A stretch of DNA of 64,000 nt from Stenotrophomonas mori (GCF_023556335.1 NZ_JAIKTS010000001.1:868001-932000), one strand, 5' to 3'. Shown: positions 29,010 to 39,000, numbered from the stretch's first letter. Numbers and translations are program-made. Notes: generated by a model from the letters alone, not told the origin.

Positions 29010-30803
29010 ATGAATCCTTCCGGAGCCTCCTCCCCGCCGCCGCCCGATCCGATCGGACGTGTGCTCGGCCCGATCAGGGTCCCCCTGCGCGCTGCCGCGC
29101 TGCTGTCGGCGGTGGCCGCGATCCTGGTGCTGGTGCCGCTGGCGGTGCTGGCCCATGTCGCCGCCACGCTGCTTGATCCGTCCCTGCTCGCCGCGCAGGC
29201 GGGCAGGGGACTGGGGGCACCGATCACCCTGGCGGTGGCGAGCCTGGTCGCGGGCCTGGCCCTGGCGGTCGTCGCCGAAATGCTGGCGCACCTGGCGGAC
29301 AACCGGATGACCGGCCAGCTGCGGCAGGCGGTGGCGCAGCGGCTGATGCGGGTGCCGCTGGGCTGGTTCGACCGGAAGAGCTCCGGCGAGGTCAAGCAGA
29401 TCCTGCAGGACGACATCGCCACCCTGCACGCGCTCAGCGCGCACTTCTATCCGAGTGCCGGGCGGGCCGCCGGCGCCGTCGCCGGCGCGGTGCTGTACCT
29501 GGCCGCCATGGACTGGCGGCTGGCGCTCATCGCGCTGCTGCCGTTCCCCGGCTACCTGCTGTTCCTGCGCCGGGCGCTGCGCGCCGGCGGCGCCAGCATG
29601 CCGGATTTCGCGGCCAGCCTTGGACGCCTGAACAGCGCCACGATCGCGTTCGTCAACGGCCTGCCGGTCATCAAGACGTTCACCGCCGACGGAGGTGCGC
29701 ACCGCGGCTACAGCGCGGCGGTCGACGGCTTCGCCGACGCCTTCACCGACTTCACCCGGCCCCTGGTCGCCGCGATGGCCCAAGCGCATGCCCTGATCGC
29801 CCCGGTGACCGTGCTCGCGGTGGCCGTCGCCGGCGGCGCCGGCCTGGTGCACTACGGGCAGATGCGGCCGGTCGAGGTCCTGCCGTTCGTCCTCGTGGCC
29901 CCCGGCATCTCCGCGCCGCTGCTGCTGCTGCACACGCTCCTGCACGACCTCGAGGCCAGCAGGGCGGCCGCCGGCCGTCTCCTGCAGCTGCTGGAGACAC
30001 CGTTGCTGGAAGCCCCCCCGGACTACGCCGGGCAGCGCCCCTCGGGGCACGAGATCCGCTTCGAGAACGTCGGCTTCGGCTATGCCGGCGACCACCCGGT
30101 GCTGTCCGGCATCGACCTGACCCTGGCACCGGGCACCGTCACCGCCGTCGTCGGCGCGTCCGGCGCCGGCAAGTCGACCCTGGCGCGGCTGCTGCTGCGC
30201 TTCCACGATCCGGAGCAGGGCCGCATCACCCTGGGCGGCGTGGACCTGCGCGACATTCCGTCGCCGGAACTGTACCGGAGCATCGGCTTCGTGCTGCAGG
30301 AGGTGCGCCTGCTCCGGGCCAGCGTGCGCGACAACATCGCCCTGGGGCGCGCATCGGCGACCCAGGAGCAGATCGAACAGGCCGCCCGCCTGGCCAGCCT
30401 GCACGAGCGCATCCTGGCCCTGCCGCGCGGCTACGACTCGGTGCTGGACGAAGACGTGCAGTTGTCCGGCGGCGAACGCCAGCGGCTGAGCATCGCCCGC
30501 GCGATGCTGCTGGACCCGCCGGTGCTGGTGCTGGACGAGCCGACCGCCGCGGCCGACGCCGGCAACGAAGTGGCGATCCAGGAAGCGCTGTCGCACTTCG
30601 TCCGCGGCCGCACGGTGATGGTCATCGCCCACCGCCTGGAGACCATAGTGCATGCCGACCGGATCGTCGTGCTCGACCGCGGCATCCTCGTCGAGCAGGG
30701 CACCCATGCGCAGCTGCTGGCCCGCGGCGGACGCTATGCGCGGCTGTGGGCCAGTGGCGGCCATGCCCGCGCATCCGCCGCCATGGAGGACCGTCCATGC
30801 TGA
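29010..30803 (+). CDS. ABC exporter-type siderophore transport protein, IrtA/YbtP-like
   Basis: A 597-aa fused membrane/ATPase half-transporter. Six helices occupy about residues 25-310. The ATPase follows with Walker A GASGAGKST (about 381), signature LSGGERQ (about 484) and VLDEPTAA. It forms a pair with the next gene, as in IrtA/IrtB and YbtP/YbtQ, which have exporter architecture yet import ferric siderophores. IrtA's extra siderophore-interacting domain is absent. Location in an iron locus supports siderophore import or release; direction cannot be told from sequence. The next start overlaps its end by 7 bp. Confidence 0.85.
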   Translation: MNPSGASSPPPPDPIGRVLGPIRVPLRAAALLSAVAAILVLVPLAVLAHVAATLLDPSLLAAQAGRGLGAPITLAVASLVAGLALAVVAEMLAHLADNRMTGQLRQAVAQRLMRVPLGWFDRKSSGEVKQILQDDIATLHALSAHFYPSAGRAAGAVAGAVLYLAAMDWRLALIALLPFPGYLLFLRRALRAGGASMPDFAASLGRLNSATIAFVNGLPVIKTFTADGGAHRGYSAAVDGFADAFTDFTRPLVAAMAQAHALIAPVTVLAVAVAGGAGLVHYGQMRPVEVLPFVLVAPGISAPLLLLHTLLHDLEASRAAAGRLLQLLETPLLEAPPDYAGQRPSGHEIRFENVGFGYAGDHPVLSGIDLTLAPGTVTAVVGASGAGKSTLARLLLRFHDPEQGRITLGGVDLRDIPSPELYRSIGFVLQEVRLLRASVRDNIALGRASATQEQIEQAARLASLHERILALPRGYDSVLDEDVQLSGGERQRLSIARAMLLDPPVLVLDEPTAAADAGNEVAIQEALSHFVRGRTVMVIAHRLETIVHADRIVVLDRGILVEQGTHAQLLARGGRYARLWASGGHARASAAMEDRPC

Positions 30804-32569
30804 AGCACCTGATGCAGCTGCTCGGCGAAGAGGCCGGCACGTTCCGCCGCTACCTGTGGATGGCGACGCTGTACGGCGTGCTGTGCGGCCTGGCCACGGC
30901 GCTGCTGCTGCCGGTCTTCCAGCACCTGCTGGCCGGCGACATGCAGGGCCTGCTGCCCTGGCTGGGGCTGCTGCTGGCGGCGGTGCTGGTGTGCTGGGCC
31001 TGGCGCCGCCAGGTCGAGCATGCCGGCATCCGCGTCGGGGTGGCGATCCTGCGCGGCACCCGGCACCGGCTCGGTGCGCATGTCGCGCGCCTGCCGGTGG
31101 GCTGGTTCGACGCCGCCAACTCCGCCCGGCTCGGCCATGTCGTGACCCAGGGCATGATGTCGGTGGCACAGCTGCCGGCCCATGTCCTGACCCCGGTGAT
31201 CGCCGGCATCGTGACGCCGCTGGTGCTGGGCATCGCGCTGTTCGCGATCGAACCGGCGTTGGCCACGGTTGCGCTGCTCGCGGTACCGGCGCTGCTCGCG
31301 GTGTTCGCCGCCTGCGGTCGCCTGTCGCGGCGTGCCGACACCGCCTTCCATCGGCATTTCGCCGACGCCAGCCAGCGCATGATCGAGTTCGCGCAGGCGC
31401 AGTCGGTGCTGCGCGCCTTCAGCGGCGAGGCCACGAGCCTGCGCTTCCTGCAGGCCTCGTTCGACCGCCAGCAACGCTCCGGGCTGCGGCTGATCGTGCT
31501 CTCCTCGCTGTCGGCAGTGCTGGGCAGCTGGGCGGTCCAGGCCGTGTTCGCCGGGCTCGTGCTGCTGGCGGTGTTCCGGATCGGCGGCGGCCTGCACGGG
31601 CCGTTCGATCCGGCGCAGTCGATCGGCCTGAGCGTCGCGCTGCTGCTGGTCACCCGGTTCATCGATCCGCTGCAGGAACTGGCCGGCTACAGCGAAGTGC
31701 TGCGCAGCGCCCGTGGCCAGCTCGATACGGTGGCCGGGATCTTCGCCCAGGCCCCGCTGCCGCAACCGCTGCAGCCCCGGCGCCCGGCCGACAGCTCGAT
31801 CCAGCTGCGCGGTGTCGGCTTCGGCTACAGCGCGGACGCCCCGGACACCCTGCAGCAGATCGACCTGGACGTTCCCGCCGGCAGCATGCTCGCACTGGTC
31901 GGCGCCTCCGGCTCCGGCAAGACCACCCTGGTGCGCTTGATCGCACGCTTCTTCGATGTCCGCCGGGGCCGGGTCATGATCGGTGGCGTGGACGTGCGCG
32001 AGATCGCGGAGACCGAGCTGGCGGCGCAGGTCAGCCAGGTGTTCCAGGACAGCTACCTGTTCGCCGGCAGCATCGCCGACAACATCCGCATGGGCCGGCC
32101 CGCGGCCAGCGACGCGCAGCTGGCCGAGGCGGTACGCCTGGCGGGGGTCGAGGACATCGCCGCGCGGCTGCCCGACGGCCTCGCCACGCCGGTGGGCGAG
32201 GGCGGCGCACAGCTGTCCGGTGGCGAACGCCAGCGCATCGCCATCGCCCGCGCCCTGATCAAGGACGCGCCCATCCTGCTGGTGGACGAGGCCACCGCCG
32301 CGCTCGATGCCGGGAACCAGGCGGTCATCGCCGCCGCGCTGGCGCAGCTGCGCGGCAAGCGGACCCTGGTGGTCATCGCCCACCAGCTGTCCACGGTGGA
32401 GAACGCCGACCAGATCGCCGTGCTCGCGGATGGTCGGATCGTCGAGTACGGCCCGCCGGCGCGGCTGCGGGCGGCCGGGGGCGCCTATGCGCGCTTCCTG
32501 GAGCAGGCGCGCAACGCCCGCGGATGGCGGATCGACACGGCCGGGCCCGCTCCCAGCGCCGAGCCGTGA
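30797..32569 (+). CDS. ABC exporter-type siderophore transport protein, IrtB/YbtQ-like
   Basis: A 590-aa partner half-transporter with transmembrane helices at about 20-300 and an ATPase with Walker A GASGSGKTT (about 368), signature LSGGERQ (about 472) and VDEATAALD. The Walker B glutamate is retained in both halves, so both sites may be active. The ATG giving MLKHLMQLL overlaps the end of the previous gene, and its stop overlaps the following GTG, indicating tight translational coupling and a heterodimer with the upstream protein. Confidence 0.87.
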   Translation: MLKHLMQLLGEEAGTFRRYLWMATLYGVLCGLATALLLPVFQHLLAGDMQGLLPWLGLLLAAVLVCWAWRRQVEHAGIRVGVAILRGTRHRLGAHVARLPVGWFDAANSARLGHVVTQGMMSVAQLPAHVLTPVIAGIVTPLVLGIALFAIEPALATVALLAVPALLAVFAACGRLSRRADTAFHRHFADASQRMIEFAQAQSVLRAFSGEATSLRFLQASFDRQQRSGLRLIVLSSLSAVLGSWAVQAVFAGLVLLAVFRIGGGLHGPFDPAQSIGLSVALLLVTRFIDPLQELAGYSEVLRSARGQLDTVAGIFAQAPLPQPLQPRRPADSSIQLRGVGFGYSADAPDTLQQIDLDVPAGSMLALVGASGSGKTTLVRLIARFFDVRRGRVMIGGVDVREIAETELAAQVSQVFQDSYLFAGSIADNIRMGRPAASDAQLAEAVRLAGVEDIAARLPDGLATPVGEGGAQLSGGERQRIAIARALIKDAPILLVDEATAALDAGNQAVIAAALAQLRGKRTLVVIAHQLSTVENADQIAVLADGRIVEYGPPARLRAAGGAYARFLEQARNARGWRIDTAGPAPSAEP

Positions 32570-33513
32570 GTACGGTGCGCATCGGCCTGTGCGGCCTGTT
32601 CGCCGCCCTGTGCCTGGCATCGCTGGCGATCGGTGCGACCCCGCTCCTCGGTGCGGCACCGGCCGACGCCTGGCTCACGCTCACCGCCAGCCGCCTGCCG
32701 CGGCTGGCCGCCCTGGTGCTGAGCGGGGTCGGGCTGTCGGTCTGCGGGGTGATCCTGCAGCACATCGTGCGCAACCGCTTCGTCGAACCGGGCACGTCCG
32801 GCGGACTGGATGCGGCCAAGCTGGGCATCCTGGTGTCGCTGACCGTGCTGCCGGCGGCCGCCGTGCCGACACGGATGGCCTTCGCCCTGCTGTTCTGCTT
32901 CGGCGCGAGTCTGCTCTACGTGGCGATCATCCGCCGGATCCGCTTCCGCAACACCGTACTGGTGCCGGTGGTCGGGCTGATGTACGGCAGCGTGCTCGCC
33001 GCGCTCGCCGAGTTCCACGCCTACCGGCACAACATCCTGCAGAGCATGCAGGGCTGGCTGCTGGGCGACTTCTCCAAGGTGGTGCAGGGCCACTACGAGA
33101 TCATCTACCTGGTGCTGCCCGCGGTCGTGGTGGCGTACCTGTACGCGCACCGCTTCACCGTGCTGGGCATGGGCGAGGACATGGCCGGCAGCCTCGGCCT
33201 GGGGTACACGGCCACCGCGGCCCTGGGTCTGGTACTGGTATCGGTGACGGTGGCGGCCATCGTCATCACCGTCGGCGCCATTCCCTTCATCGGCCTGGTG
33301 GTCCCCAACCTGGTGGCGTTGTGGCGGGGCGAGAACCTCGCCCGCACGCTGCCGCTGGTGGCCCTGGGCGGCGCCTCGCTGCTGCTGGTCTGCGACATCG
33401 CCGGCCGCCTGCTGATGCATCCCTACGAGGTTCCCATCGGCCTGACCGCGGGCGGCATCGGCGGCGTGCTGTTCCTGCTGCTGATCATCCGGGGGATGCG
33501 GCGGTGCGCATGA
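32566..33513 (+). CDS. iron-siderophore ABC permease, FecCD family (FatD-like)
   Basis: A 315-aa inner-membrane permease with about nine hydrophobic helices and FecCD motifs: RLPRLAALVLSGVGLSVCGVILQ near the start and the coupling loop around GAIPFIGLVVPNLVALWRG. It would form a heterodimer with the next permease. The start is GTG inside a GTGA overlap with the previous stop; it lies close to the family N-terminus. Gene order permease-permease-ATPase-lipoprotein matches FatD-FatC-FatE-FatB and YclNOPQ. Confidence 0.9.
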   Translation: MSTVRIGLCGLFAALCLASLAIGATPLLGAAPADAWLTLTASRLPRLAALVLSGVGLSVCGVILQHIVRNRFVEPGTSGGLDAAKLGILVSLTVLPAAAVPTRMAFALLFCFGASLLYVAIIRRIRFRNTVLVPVVGLMYGSVLAALAEFHAYRHNILQSMQGWLLGDFSKVVQGHYEIIYLVLPAVVVAYLYAHRFTVLGMGEDMAGSLGLGYTATAALGLVLVSVTVAAIVITVGAIPFIGLVVPNLVALWRGENLARTLPLVALGGASLLLVCDIAGRLLMHPYEVPIGLTAGGIGGVLFLLLIIRGMRRCA

Positions 33514-34448
33514 ACCGGCTGCTGGCGCTGGCGCTGCTGCTCGCGGTCCTGGCCGCGGTGTTCGTGTTCGCCGGCGCCGGGCTGGATGTCGCCTACGTGA
33601 TCCCCAAGCGCCTGCAGCGGCTGTCGGCCATCGTCATCGGCGGTCTCTGCGTGGCCCTTTCCTCGATCCTGTTCCAGACCCTGGTCGGCAACCGCATCCT
33701 GACCCCCGCCATCATGGGCTACGAAGCGGTGTACCTGCTGTGGCAATCGTTGTTGCTGCTGCTGGCGGGCACCGCCGGCATGGCGGTGCTGGGCACCGGC
33801 GGCGGCTTCCTGGTCTCCATCGCACTGATGCTCGGCTACTCCTGGGCGCTGCAGCGCTGGCTGCTGCGCGGCGATGCTGACATCTTCCCGGTGCTGTTGC
33901 TGGGCCTGGTGCTGACGCTGGTGCTCGGCACCTTCGCGCAGTTCGTGCAGCTGCGCATCAGCCCCGGCGAATTCGCGGTCTTCCAGGGGCTGAGCCACGC
34001 CTCGTTCAACCGCGCGCGTCCGGATACCCTGCTGTACGCCGCGGCCGGCCTGGCGGCCGTGCTCGTGCTGGGCCGGCGCCTGCTGCCGGTACTGGACGTC
34101 ATGGCGCTGGGCCGCGACAACGCCCGCTCCCTCGGCCTCGACCATGCCCGTGTCCTGCGCGTCGGGTTCGCGCTGATCGCGGTGCTGGTGGCGGTATCGA
34201 CCAGCCTGATCGGGCCGGCGGGATTCATGGGCATCTTCATCGCCAACACCGCCTACGCGCTGGCCGGCAGCAGCCGCCACCGCTGGACGCTGCCCACCGG
34301 CTGCATGGTCGCCATCGGCCTGTTCGTGGCCGCCCAGCTCCTGGTCGAGCACGTGTTCAACTACCGCACGACCGTCAGCATCCTGGTCAACCTGGTCTGC
34401 GGCGGCTATTTCCTGGGGCTCATGCTGCGGCGGGGAAGTACGGCATGA
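33510..34448 (+). CDS. iron-siderophore ABC permease, FecCD family (FatC-like)
   Basis: A 312-aa permease, partner of the gene before it. FecCD signatures include RLQRLSAIVIGGLCVALSSILFQTL and the loop TSLIGPAGFMGIFIANTAYALAG. The ATG sits in an ATGA overlap with the previous stop; a GTG two codons upstream is possible. Its stop overlaps the ATPase start by 4 bp. FatC-like permeases move the ferric siderophore across the inner membrane. Confidence 0.9.
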   Translation: MNRLLALALLLAVLAAVFVFAGAGLDVAYVIPKRLQRLSAIVIGGLCVALSSILFQTLVGNRILTPAIMGYEAVYLLWQSLLLLLAGTAGMAVLGTGGGFLVSIALMLGYSWALQRWLLRGDADIFPVLLLGLVLTLVLGTFAQFVQLRISPGEFAVFQGLSHASFNRARPDTLLYAAAGLAAVLVLGRRLLPVLDVMALGRDNARSLGLDHARVLRVGFALIAVLVAVSTSLIGPAGFMGIFIANTAYALAGSSRHRWTLPTGCMVAIGLFVAAQLLVEHVFNYRTTVSILVNLVCGGYFLGLMLRRGSTA

Positions 34449-35221
34449 TCAGCGTGCACGGGCTGCGCAAGCGCTATGGCGCCACACAGGTGCTCGACGA
34501 CGTCACCGCTCGGTTCCCCGCCGGGAAACTGAGCGCGCTCATCGGCCCCAACGGGGCCGGCAAGTCGACGCTGCTGATGTCCATGGCAGGGCTGTTGTCG
34601 GTGGACGGCGGCCGGATCCTGCTCGGTGGCCGCGACATCGCCACGTTCGGCATCGCCGCCTATGCGCGCCGGGTGGCCACGCTGCGCCAGTCGCCCGGCG
34701 TCGCACTGCGGCTGCGGGTCGAGGAACTGGTGGGCTTCGGCCGTTTTCCCCACAGCCGTGGAACGCTGACCGCCGCCGACCGGCGCGCGGTCGACGAAGC
34801 CCTCGCGTTCCTGGGGCTGGTACCGCTGCGCCACGCCCCCCTCGACGAACTCAGCGGCGGCCAGCGGCAGATGGCGTTCCTGGCCATGACCATCGCCCAG
34901 CAGACCGACGTGCTGCTGCTCGACGAACCGCTGAACAACCTGGATCTGAAGCACGGCGTCGAACTGATGCTGGCACTGCGCCGCCTGTGCGACGAATCCG
35001 GCCGCACGGTGATCCTGGTCATCCACGACATCAATTTCGCCGCCAGCCACGCCGACCACATCGTCGCGCTGAAGCACGGCCGCGTGCACAGCAGCGGCGG
35101 GGTGGCGGAGGTCGTCACCCGGGCCGGCCTTTCCGACCTGTACGGCCTGCAGGTGGAAATCGTGCAGGGCGCCCACGGCCGCCTCTGCGACTACTTCAAC
35201 GCCAACGGAGTCCCCTCATGA
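34445..35221 (+). CDS. iron-siderophore ABC transporter ATP-binding protein (FecE/YclP-like)
   Basis: A 258-aa ATPase with Walker A GPNGAGKST (about residue 34), Q-loop TLRQSPGV, signature ELSGGQRQ (about 135), Walker B LLLLDEPLNNLD and switch VIHDINFA. It energises the FatDC-like permease pair. It is coupled to both neighbours by ATGA overlaps. The length and the lack of extra domains are as in FepC/YclP. Confidence 0.92.
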   Translation: MISVHGLRKRYGATQVLDDVTARFPAGKLSALIGPNGAGKSTLLMSMAGLLSVDGGRILLGGRDIATFGIAAYARRVATLRQSPGVALRLRVEELVGFGRFPHSRGTLTAADRRAVDEALAFLGLVPLRHAPLDELSGGQRQMAFLAMTIAQQTDVLLLDEPLNNLDLKHGVELMLALRRLCDESGRTVILVIHDINFAASHADHIVALKHGRVHSSGGVAEVVTRAGLSDLYGLQVEIVQGAHGRLCDYFNANGVPS

Positions 35222-36195
35222 ACCTTTCCCCCCCGCGCCTGCGCGGCCTGCTGGCCCTGCTGGCCGCCACGGCACTGGCCGGCTGCGGCAACCCCGGCAG
35301 CACGCCGGCGGCCGCCGCGCCGTCCCCGGTGCTGGAGACCCCGGTCACCGTGGCCCATGCACTGGGCATCACCACCATCACCCACCGCCCGCAGCGCGTC
35401 GCGGCGCTGGACATGAACGAAGTCGACTTCCTGGACCGCCTCGGGGTGCCGGTCGCCGGCATGGCCAAGGACTACGTGCCGCACTTCCTGGCCCGCTACA
35501 AGGACGACGCCGCGGTGCGCGACCTCGGCGCGATCGTGCAGCCCAACCTCGAACGCGTGCATGCACTCCACCCCGACCTGGTGCTGATGACCTCCATCCA
35601 GGGCAACCACTACCAGGAGCTGTCCGAACTTGCGCCGACGCTGCACTACGACGTGGATTTCCGCGACAGCCGCGGGCACCACCTGGACATCGTCAAGGAC
35701 CACCTGCTGACCCTCGGGCGGATCTTCGACCGCCAGGCGCAGGCCGCGGAGATCGCCGCCGAACTAGACGCCAAGATGGAGCAGGTACGCGCGGTCACCG
35801 CCGGCCGCCCCGAGCGGGCACTGATCGTGCTGCACAACAACGGCGCCTTCAGCTCGTTCGGGATCGGCTCGCGCTACGGCTTCGTGTTCGACGCCCTGGG
35901 CGTCAAGCCGGCCAGCGGCGCGCTGGCCTCCAGCCTGCACGGACAGCCGATCTCCAGCGAATTCATCCAGCAGGCGAACCCGGACATCCTGTACGTGGTC
36001 GACCGCACCGCGGTGATGGAGCACGGCCCGCTGATGACCGCTGAGCGCATGGCCAATCCGCTGCTGCGGCAGACCCGCGCGTGGAAGAACGGCCGCGTCG
36101 TGTTCGTCGACGCCGACGCCTGGTACATCACCGCCGCCAGCCCGACGTCGCTGGCGCTGCTGGCCGACGACATCATCCGCGGCTACCGCGACTGA
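35218..36195 (+). CDS. siderophore ABC transporter substrate-binding lipoprotein (FatB/YclQ-like)
   Basis: A 325-aa lipoprotein with lipobox ALAGC (Cys23) anchoring it on the periplasmic side. The two-lobed class III binding fold is seen from about residue 45 (ITHRPQRVAALDMNEVDFLDRLGVPVAG) to the C-terminus (SLALLADDIIRGY). Sequence features place it with FatB/CeuE/YclQ proteins that bind catecholate-type ferric siderophores such as petrobactin; specificity here is inference. It overlaps the ATPase stop by 4 bp and is followed, after 103 bp, by the receptor gene. Confidence 0.9.
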   Translation: MNLSPPRLRGLLALLAATALAGCGNPGSTPAAAAPSPVLETPVTVAHALGITTITHRPQRVAALDMNEVDFLDRLGVPVAGMAKDYVPHFLARYKDDAAVRDLGAIVQPNLERVHALHPDLVLMTSIQGNHYQELSELAPTLHYDVDFRDSRGHHLDIVKDHLLTLGRIFDRQAQAAEIAAELDAKMEQVRAVTAGRPERALIVLHNNGAFSSFGIGSRYGFVFDALGVKPASGALASSLHGQPISSEFIQQANPDILYVVDRTAVMEHGPLMTAERMANPLLRQTRAWKNGRVVFVDADAWYITAASPTSLALLADDIIRGYRD

Positions 36196-36298
36196 CCCCG
36201 ACACCCCCTGCCAGCCAGGTTCCGACCCAGCCAACACCCCACGGCGCGCGCTCCGCGTGGAGCGCCGCCCCCTGCACGACAGATAGAAGGAACCCGGC

Positions 36299-38524
36299 AT
36301 GAAAACGCTGCACCTCTCCTCCGCCCCGGTCCCCCGCCGGTCCCGGCCCTCGCGCCCCGGGCCCGCGCCGCTGCTGGCGCTCGGCCTGGCCACCTCGCTG
36401 CTCGCCGCGCCCAGCGCCCTGGCCCAGGCCGTGGCCCGCCAGCGCGCCGCGCAGGCGCCGGCCCAGCCGCCCGCGGTATCGACGCTGCAGTCGGTGAAGG
36501 TGGAGCAGAAGCGCGGGACCACCACCGCCCCCTACGCCGGCGGCCAGGTCGCGGCGGGCGGGCAGGTCGGGCTGCTCGGCGCCCGCGACTTCATGGAGAC
36601 GCCCTTCAGCATCATCAGCTACACCGACGACTACATCCAGGACCGCCAGGCCAAGGACATCACCGATGTCATCGCCGCCACCGACCCGACCGTGTTCAGC
36701 AACGGCGTCAGCGGTGCCTGGAGCGAGAACTACGCCATCCGCGGTTTCGCCTCGGGCACCACCGACATGACCATCAACGGCCTGGCCGGCATGGCCCCGT
36801 TCTACCGGACGTCGCCGGAGATGTTCGACCGCATCGAGGTCCTGAAAGGCCCCTCGGCGCTGCTCAACGGCATGCCGCCAGGCGGTTCCGTCGGCGGTAC
36901 CGTGAACCTGGTGACCAAGCGTGCCGGCGACGTCCCGCTGACCCGGGTGACGCTCAACCACACCTCCGACGCGCAGTTCGGCGCGCACCTCGACCTCGGC
37001 CGGCGGATCGGCCGCGACCAGCAGGTCGGCATCCGCTTCAACGGTGTCTACCGCGACGGGTCCACGGCCGTGGACCACCAGGACAAGAAGCTGCAGATGG
37101 GAGCGCTGGCAGTGGACTGGCGCGGTCACCGCGCACGCCTCTCCGCCGACCTCTACCATGCCGACGACCACATCGACGGTCCCGCGCGCGGCGTCAGCCT
37201 GGCACCGGGGCTGGCCGTGCCCAAGGCCCCCAAGGCCGGCACCCAGATCAACCCGGACTGGGGCTTCGTGCAGACCCGTGACAAGGGCGCCATGGTCCGC
37301 GGCGAACTGGACCTCGGCGAACGGACACTGGCCTATGCCGCGTTCGGCGGCAGCCGCACCGACTACAAGTACAACGGCTCGATCACCGCGCAGATCCTCG
37401 ACCCGGCGGGGACCTTCAACACCGTCATCGGCCAGCTGGCCTTCGACGTCGAGAAACGTTCCGCCGACATCGGCATGCGCGGCCAGGCCCGCACCGGTAC
37501 GGTCGGCCACCGCTGGGCGCTGAACCTGACCCACTACGACCACGAACAGAACGACTACGGCCGCCGCAGCGTGCCCGGCGCCGACTGGGTCACCAACCTC
37601 TACCACCCGGTCTGGAGCCCGTCGGTTCCGCTGGTCACGCCGCACATCGCGCATACCAAGCTGCGCCTGCAGAGCCTGGGCATCGCCGACACCCTGTCCT
37701 TCGCCGAGGACCGGATCCAGCTGACGGTCGGGGTACGCCGGCAGACGGTGGTCAGCGACAGCTACGACGTGGCCAGCGGCGCGCGGACCTCGCGCTACGA
37801 CGAAAGCGCGACCACGCCGGCCGCGGCGCTGCTGGTCAAGGCCGGCGACCGGCTCTCGTTCTACGGCAACTACATGGAAGGCCTGAGCCAGGGGGCCACC
37901 GCGCCGATGACCGCGGTCAACGCCGGCGAAGTGTTCGCTCCCTTCACGACCCGCCAGCGGGAAGCCGGTTTCAAGCTGGACCTGGGCACCTTCACCCACA
38001 GTGTCGGCCTGTTCGAGATCACCCGTCCCAGCAGCTACACCGACCCGGTGAGCAACGTCTTCTCCTTCGGCGGCGAGCAGCGCAACCGCGGCGTGGAGTG
38101 GGGGTTCGCCGGCGCGCCGGTGGAGAACGTGCGCCTCATGGGCGGCGTGAGCTACGTCGACCCGGTGCTGACCCGCACTGCCGGCGGCGTCAACCAGGGC
38201 CGCCTGGCCACCGGCGTGCCCAAGCGGCAGGCCAAGCTCGGCGGCGAATGGGACCTGTCCTGGCTGCCGGGCTTGACCCTGACCGCCGGCGCGACCGCAC
38301 TGTCACGCCAGTACATCAGCGCGGACAACACGCTGTCGGTGGCCGGGCGCACCCTGTACGACGTCGGCGCGCGCTACGCCACCGACGTCGGCGGGCACCG
38401 CCTGACCCTGCGCAGCGGCATCGCCAACCTGACCAACAAGGCCTATTGGGGCATGCCGCTGCTGTCCAGCCTGGCGCTGGGCGCACCGCGCACGTTCCAG
38501 CTCTCGGCGACGATGGACTTCTGA
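36299..38524 (+). CDS. TonB-dependent siderophore receptor
   Basis: A 741-aa outer-membrane receptor. A long signal region (cleavage near ALAQ, residue 43) is followed by a TonB-box-like stretch VKVEQ. The plug domain has the SIIS..D.YI segment, and the IRGF and RIEVLKGPSALLNGMPPGGSVG motifs of siderophore receptors. The barrel then ends in ATMDF with terminal phenylalanine. There is no extra N-terminal signalling domain, so it is not a transducer of the FecA/FpvA kind. With the upstream transporters it forms a complete uptake path across both membranes. No siderophore-synthesis gene is present. Confidence 0.94.
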   Translation: MKTLHLSSAPVPRRSRPSRPGPAPLLALGLATSLLAAPSALAQAVARQRAAQAPAQPPAVSTLQSVKVEQKRGTTTAPYAGGQVAAGGQVGLLGARDFMETPFSIISYTDDYIQDRQAKDITDVIAATDPTVFSNGVSGAWSENYAIRGFASGTTDMTINGLAGMAPFYRTSPEMFDRIEVLKGPSALLNGMPPGGSVGGTVNLVTKRAGDVPLTRVTLNHTSDAQFGAHLDLGRRIGRDQQVGIRFNGVYRDGSTAVDHQDKKLQMGALAVDWRGHRARLSADLYHADDHIDGPARGVSLAPGLAVPKAPKAGTQINPDWGFVQTRDKGAMVRGELDLGERTLAYAAFGGSRTDYKYNGSITAQILDPAGTFNTVIGQLAFDVEKRSADIGMRGQARTGTVGHRWALNLTHYDHEQNDYGRRSVPGADWVTNLYHPVWSPSVPLVTPHIAHTKLRLQSLGIADTLSFAEDRIQLTVGVRRQTVVSDSYDVASGARTSRYDESATTPAAALLVKAGDRLSFYGNYMEGLSQGATAPMTAVNAGEVFAPFTTRQREAGFKLDLGTFTHSVGLFEITRPSSYTDPVSNVFSFGGEQRNRGVEWGFAGAPVENVRLMGGVSYVDPVLTRTAGGVNQGRLATGVPKRQAKLGGEWDLSWLPGLTLTAGATALSRQYISADNTLSVAGRTLYDVGARYATDVGGHRLTLRSGIANLTNKAYWGMPLLSSLALGAPRTFQLSATMDF

Positions 38525-39000
38525 GCAGCCTCCCGGGTCCCGGGCATGCCCCGGGCCCGGCGATCGTCGACGCGCCGGGGCCACACCAACCCTGGCCGTC
38601 CTGGCCCCGCACCCGGCACGGGGCGGGGCGGGCAACCTGTTCGTTGCCCGCCCGCGCCATCGCGGCCATGGACGGCCCGGGGGACGCCCATGACGGCGCG
38701 CAGGCCCTGGCATCCGGCGCATGCCCCGCGAGGTCCCGCACACGTGGCGCCCGGCTGCCCGCGGGGTGTCCTCGCCGGCGCACGGTCCGGCCGGGACGCC
38801 ACTCCGCAGCGGCTTCCTCCGATCGTCGGCGGCCGCGCGTCTTCTTTCACCCTCACTCCGGCGGGGGAGGCCGACGCGACGCGGGGGCCGGGGCGCCTGC
38901 CCGTGGTGCCGCCGGCACGCTGCGTCCGCGGGTAGCCTCGCCGGGAACCGCGGCACATGAAGTAGAGTGGCTGATCGCAGACAGGCCTTTCTGATCATCC
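38525..39000. other. 476-bp gene-free region between receptor and LysR genes
   Basis: I see no convincing gene here. It holds GC-rich inverted repeats, the strongest being the hairpin at 38626-38653, and the promoter region of the LysR gene. Reading frames through it have no ribosome site and no recognisable protein. Confidence 0.6.
38626..38653 (+). terminator. strong hairpin, probable end of the siderophore operon
   Basis: A perfect 11-bp stem (GGGCGGGCAAC / GTTGCCCGCCC) with loop CTGTTC, about 100 nt past the receptor stop. There is no U tract, so termination is likely but unproven. Confidence 0.5.

Noticed and set aside
28887-31169. Long minus-strand frame opposite the first siderophore ABC genes
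   Set aside because: It overlaps two genes with complete ATPase motifs and has itself no motif.
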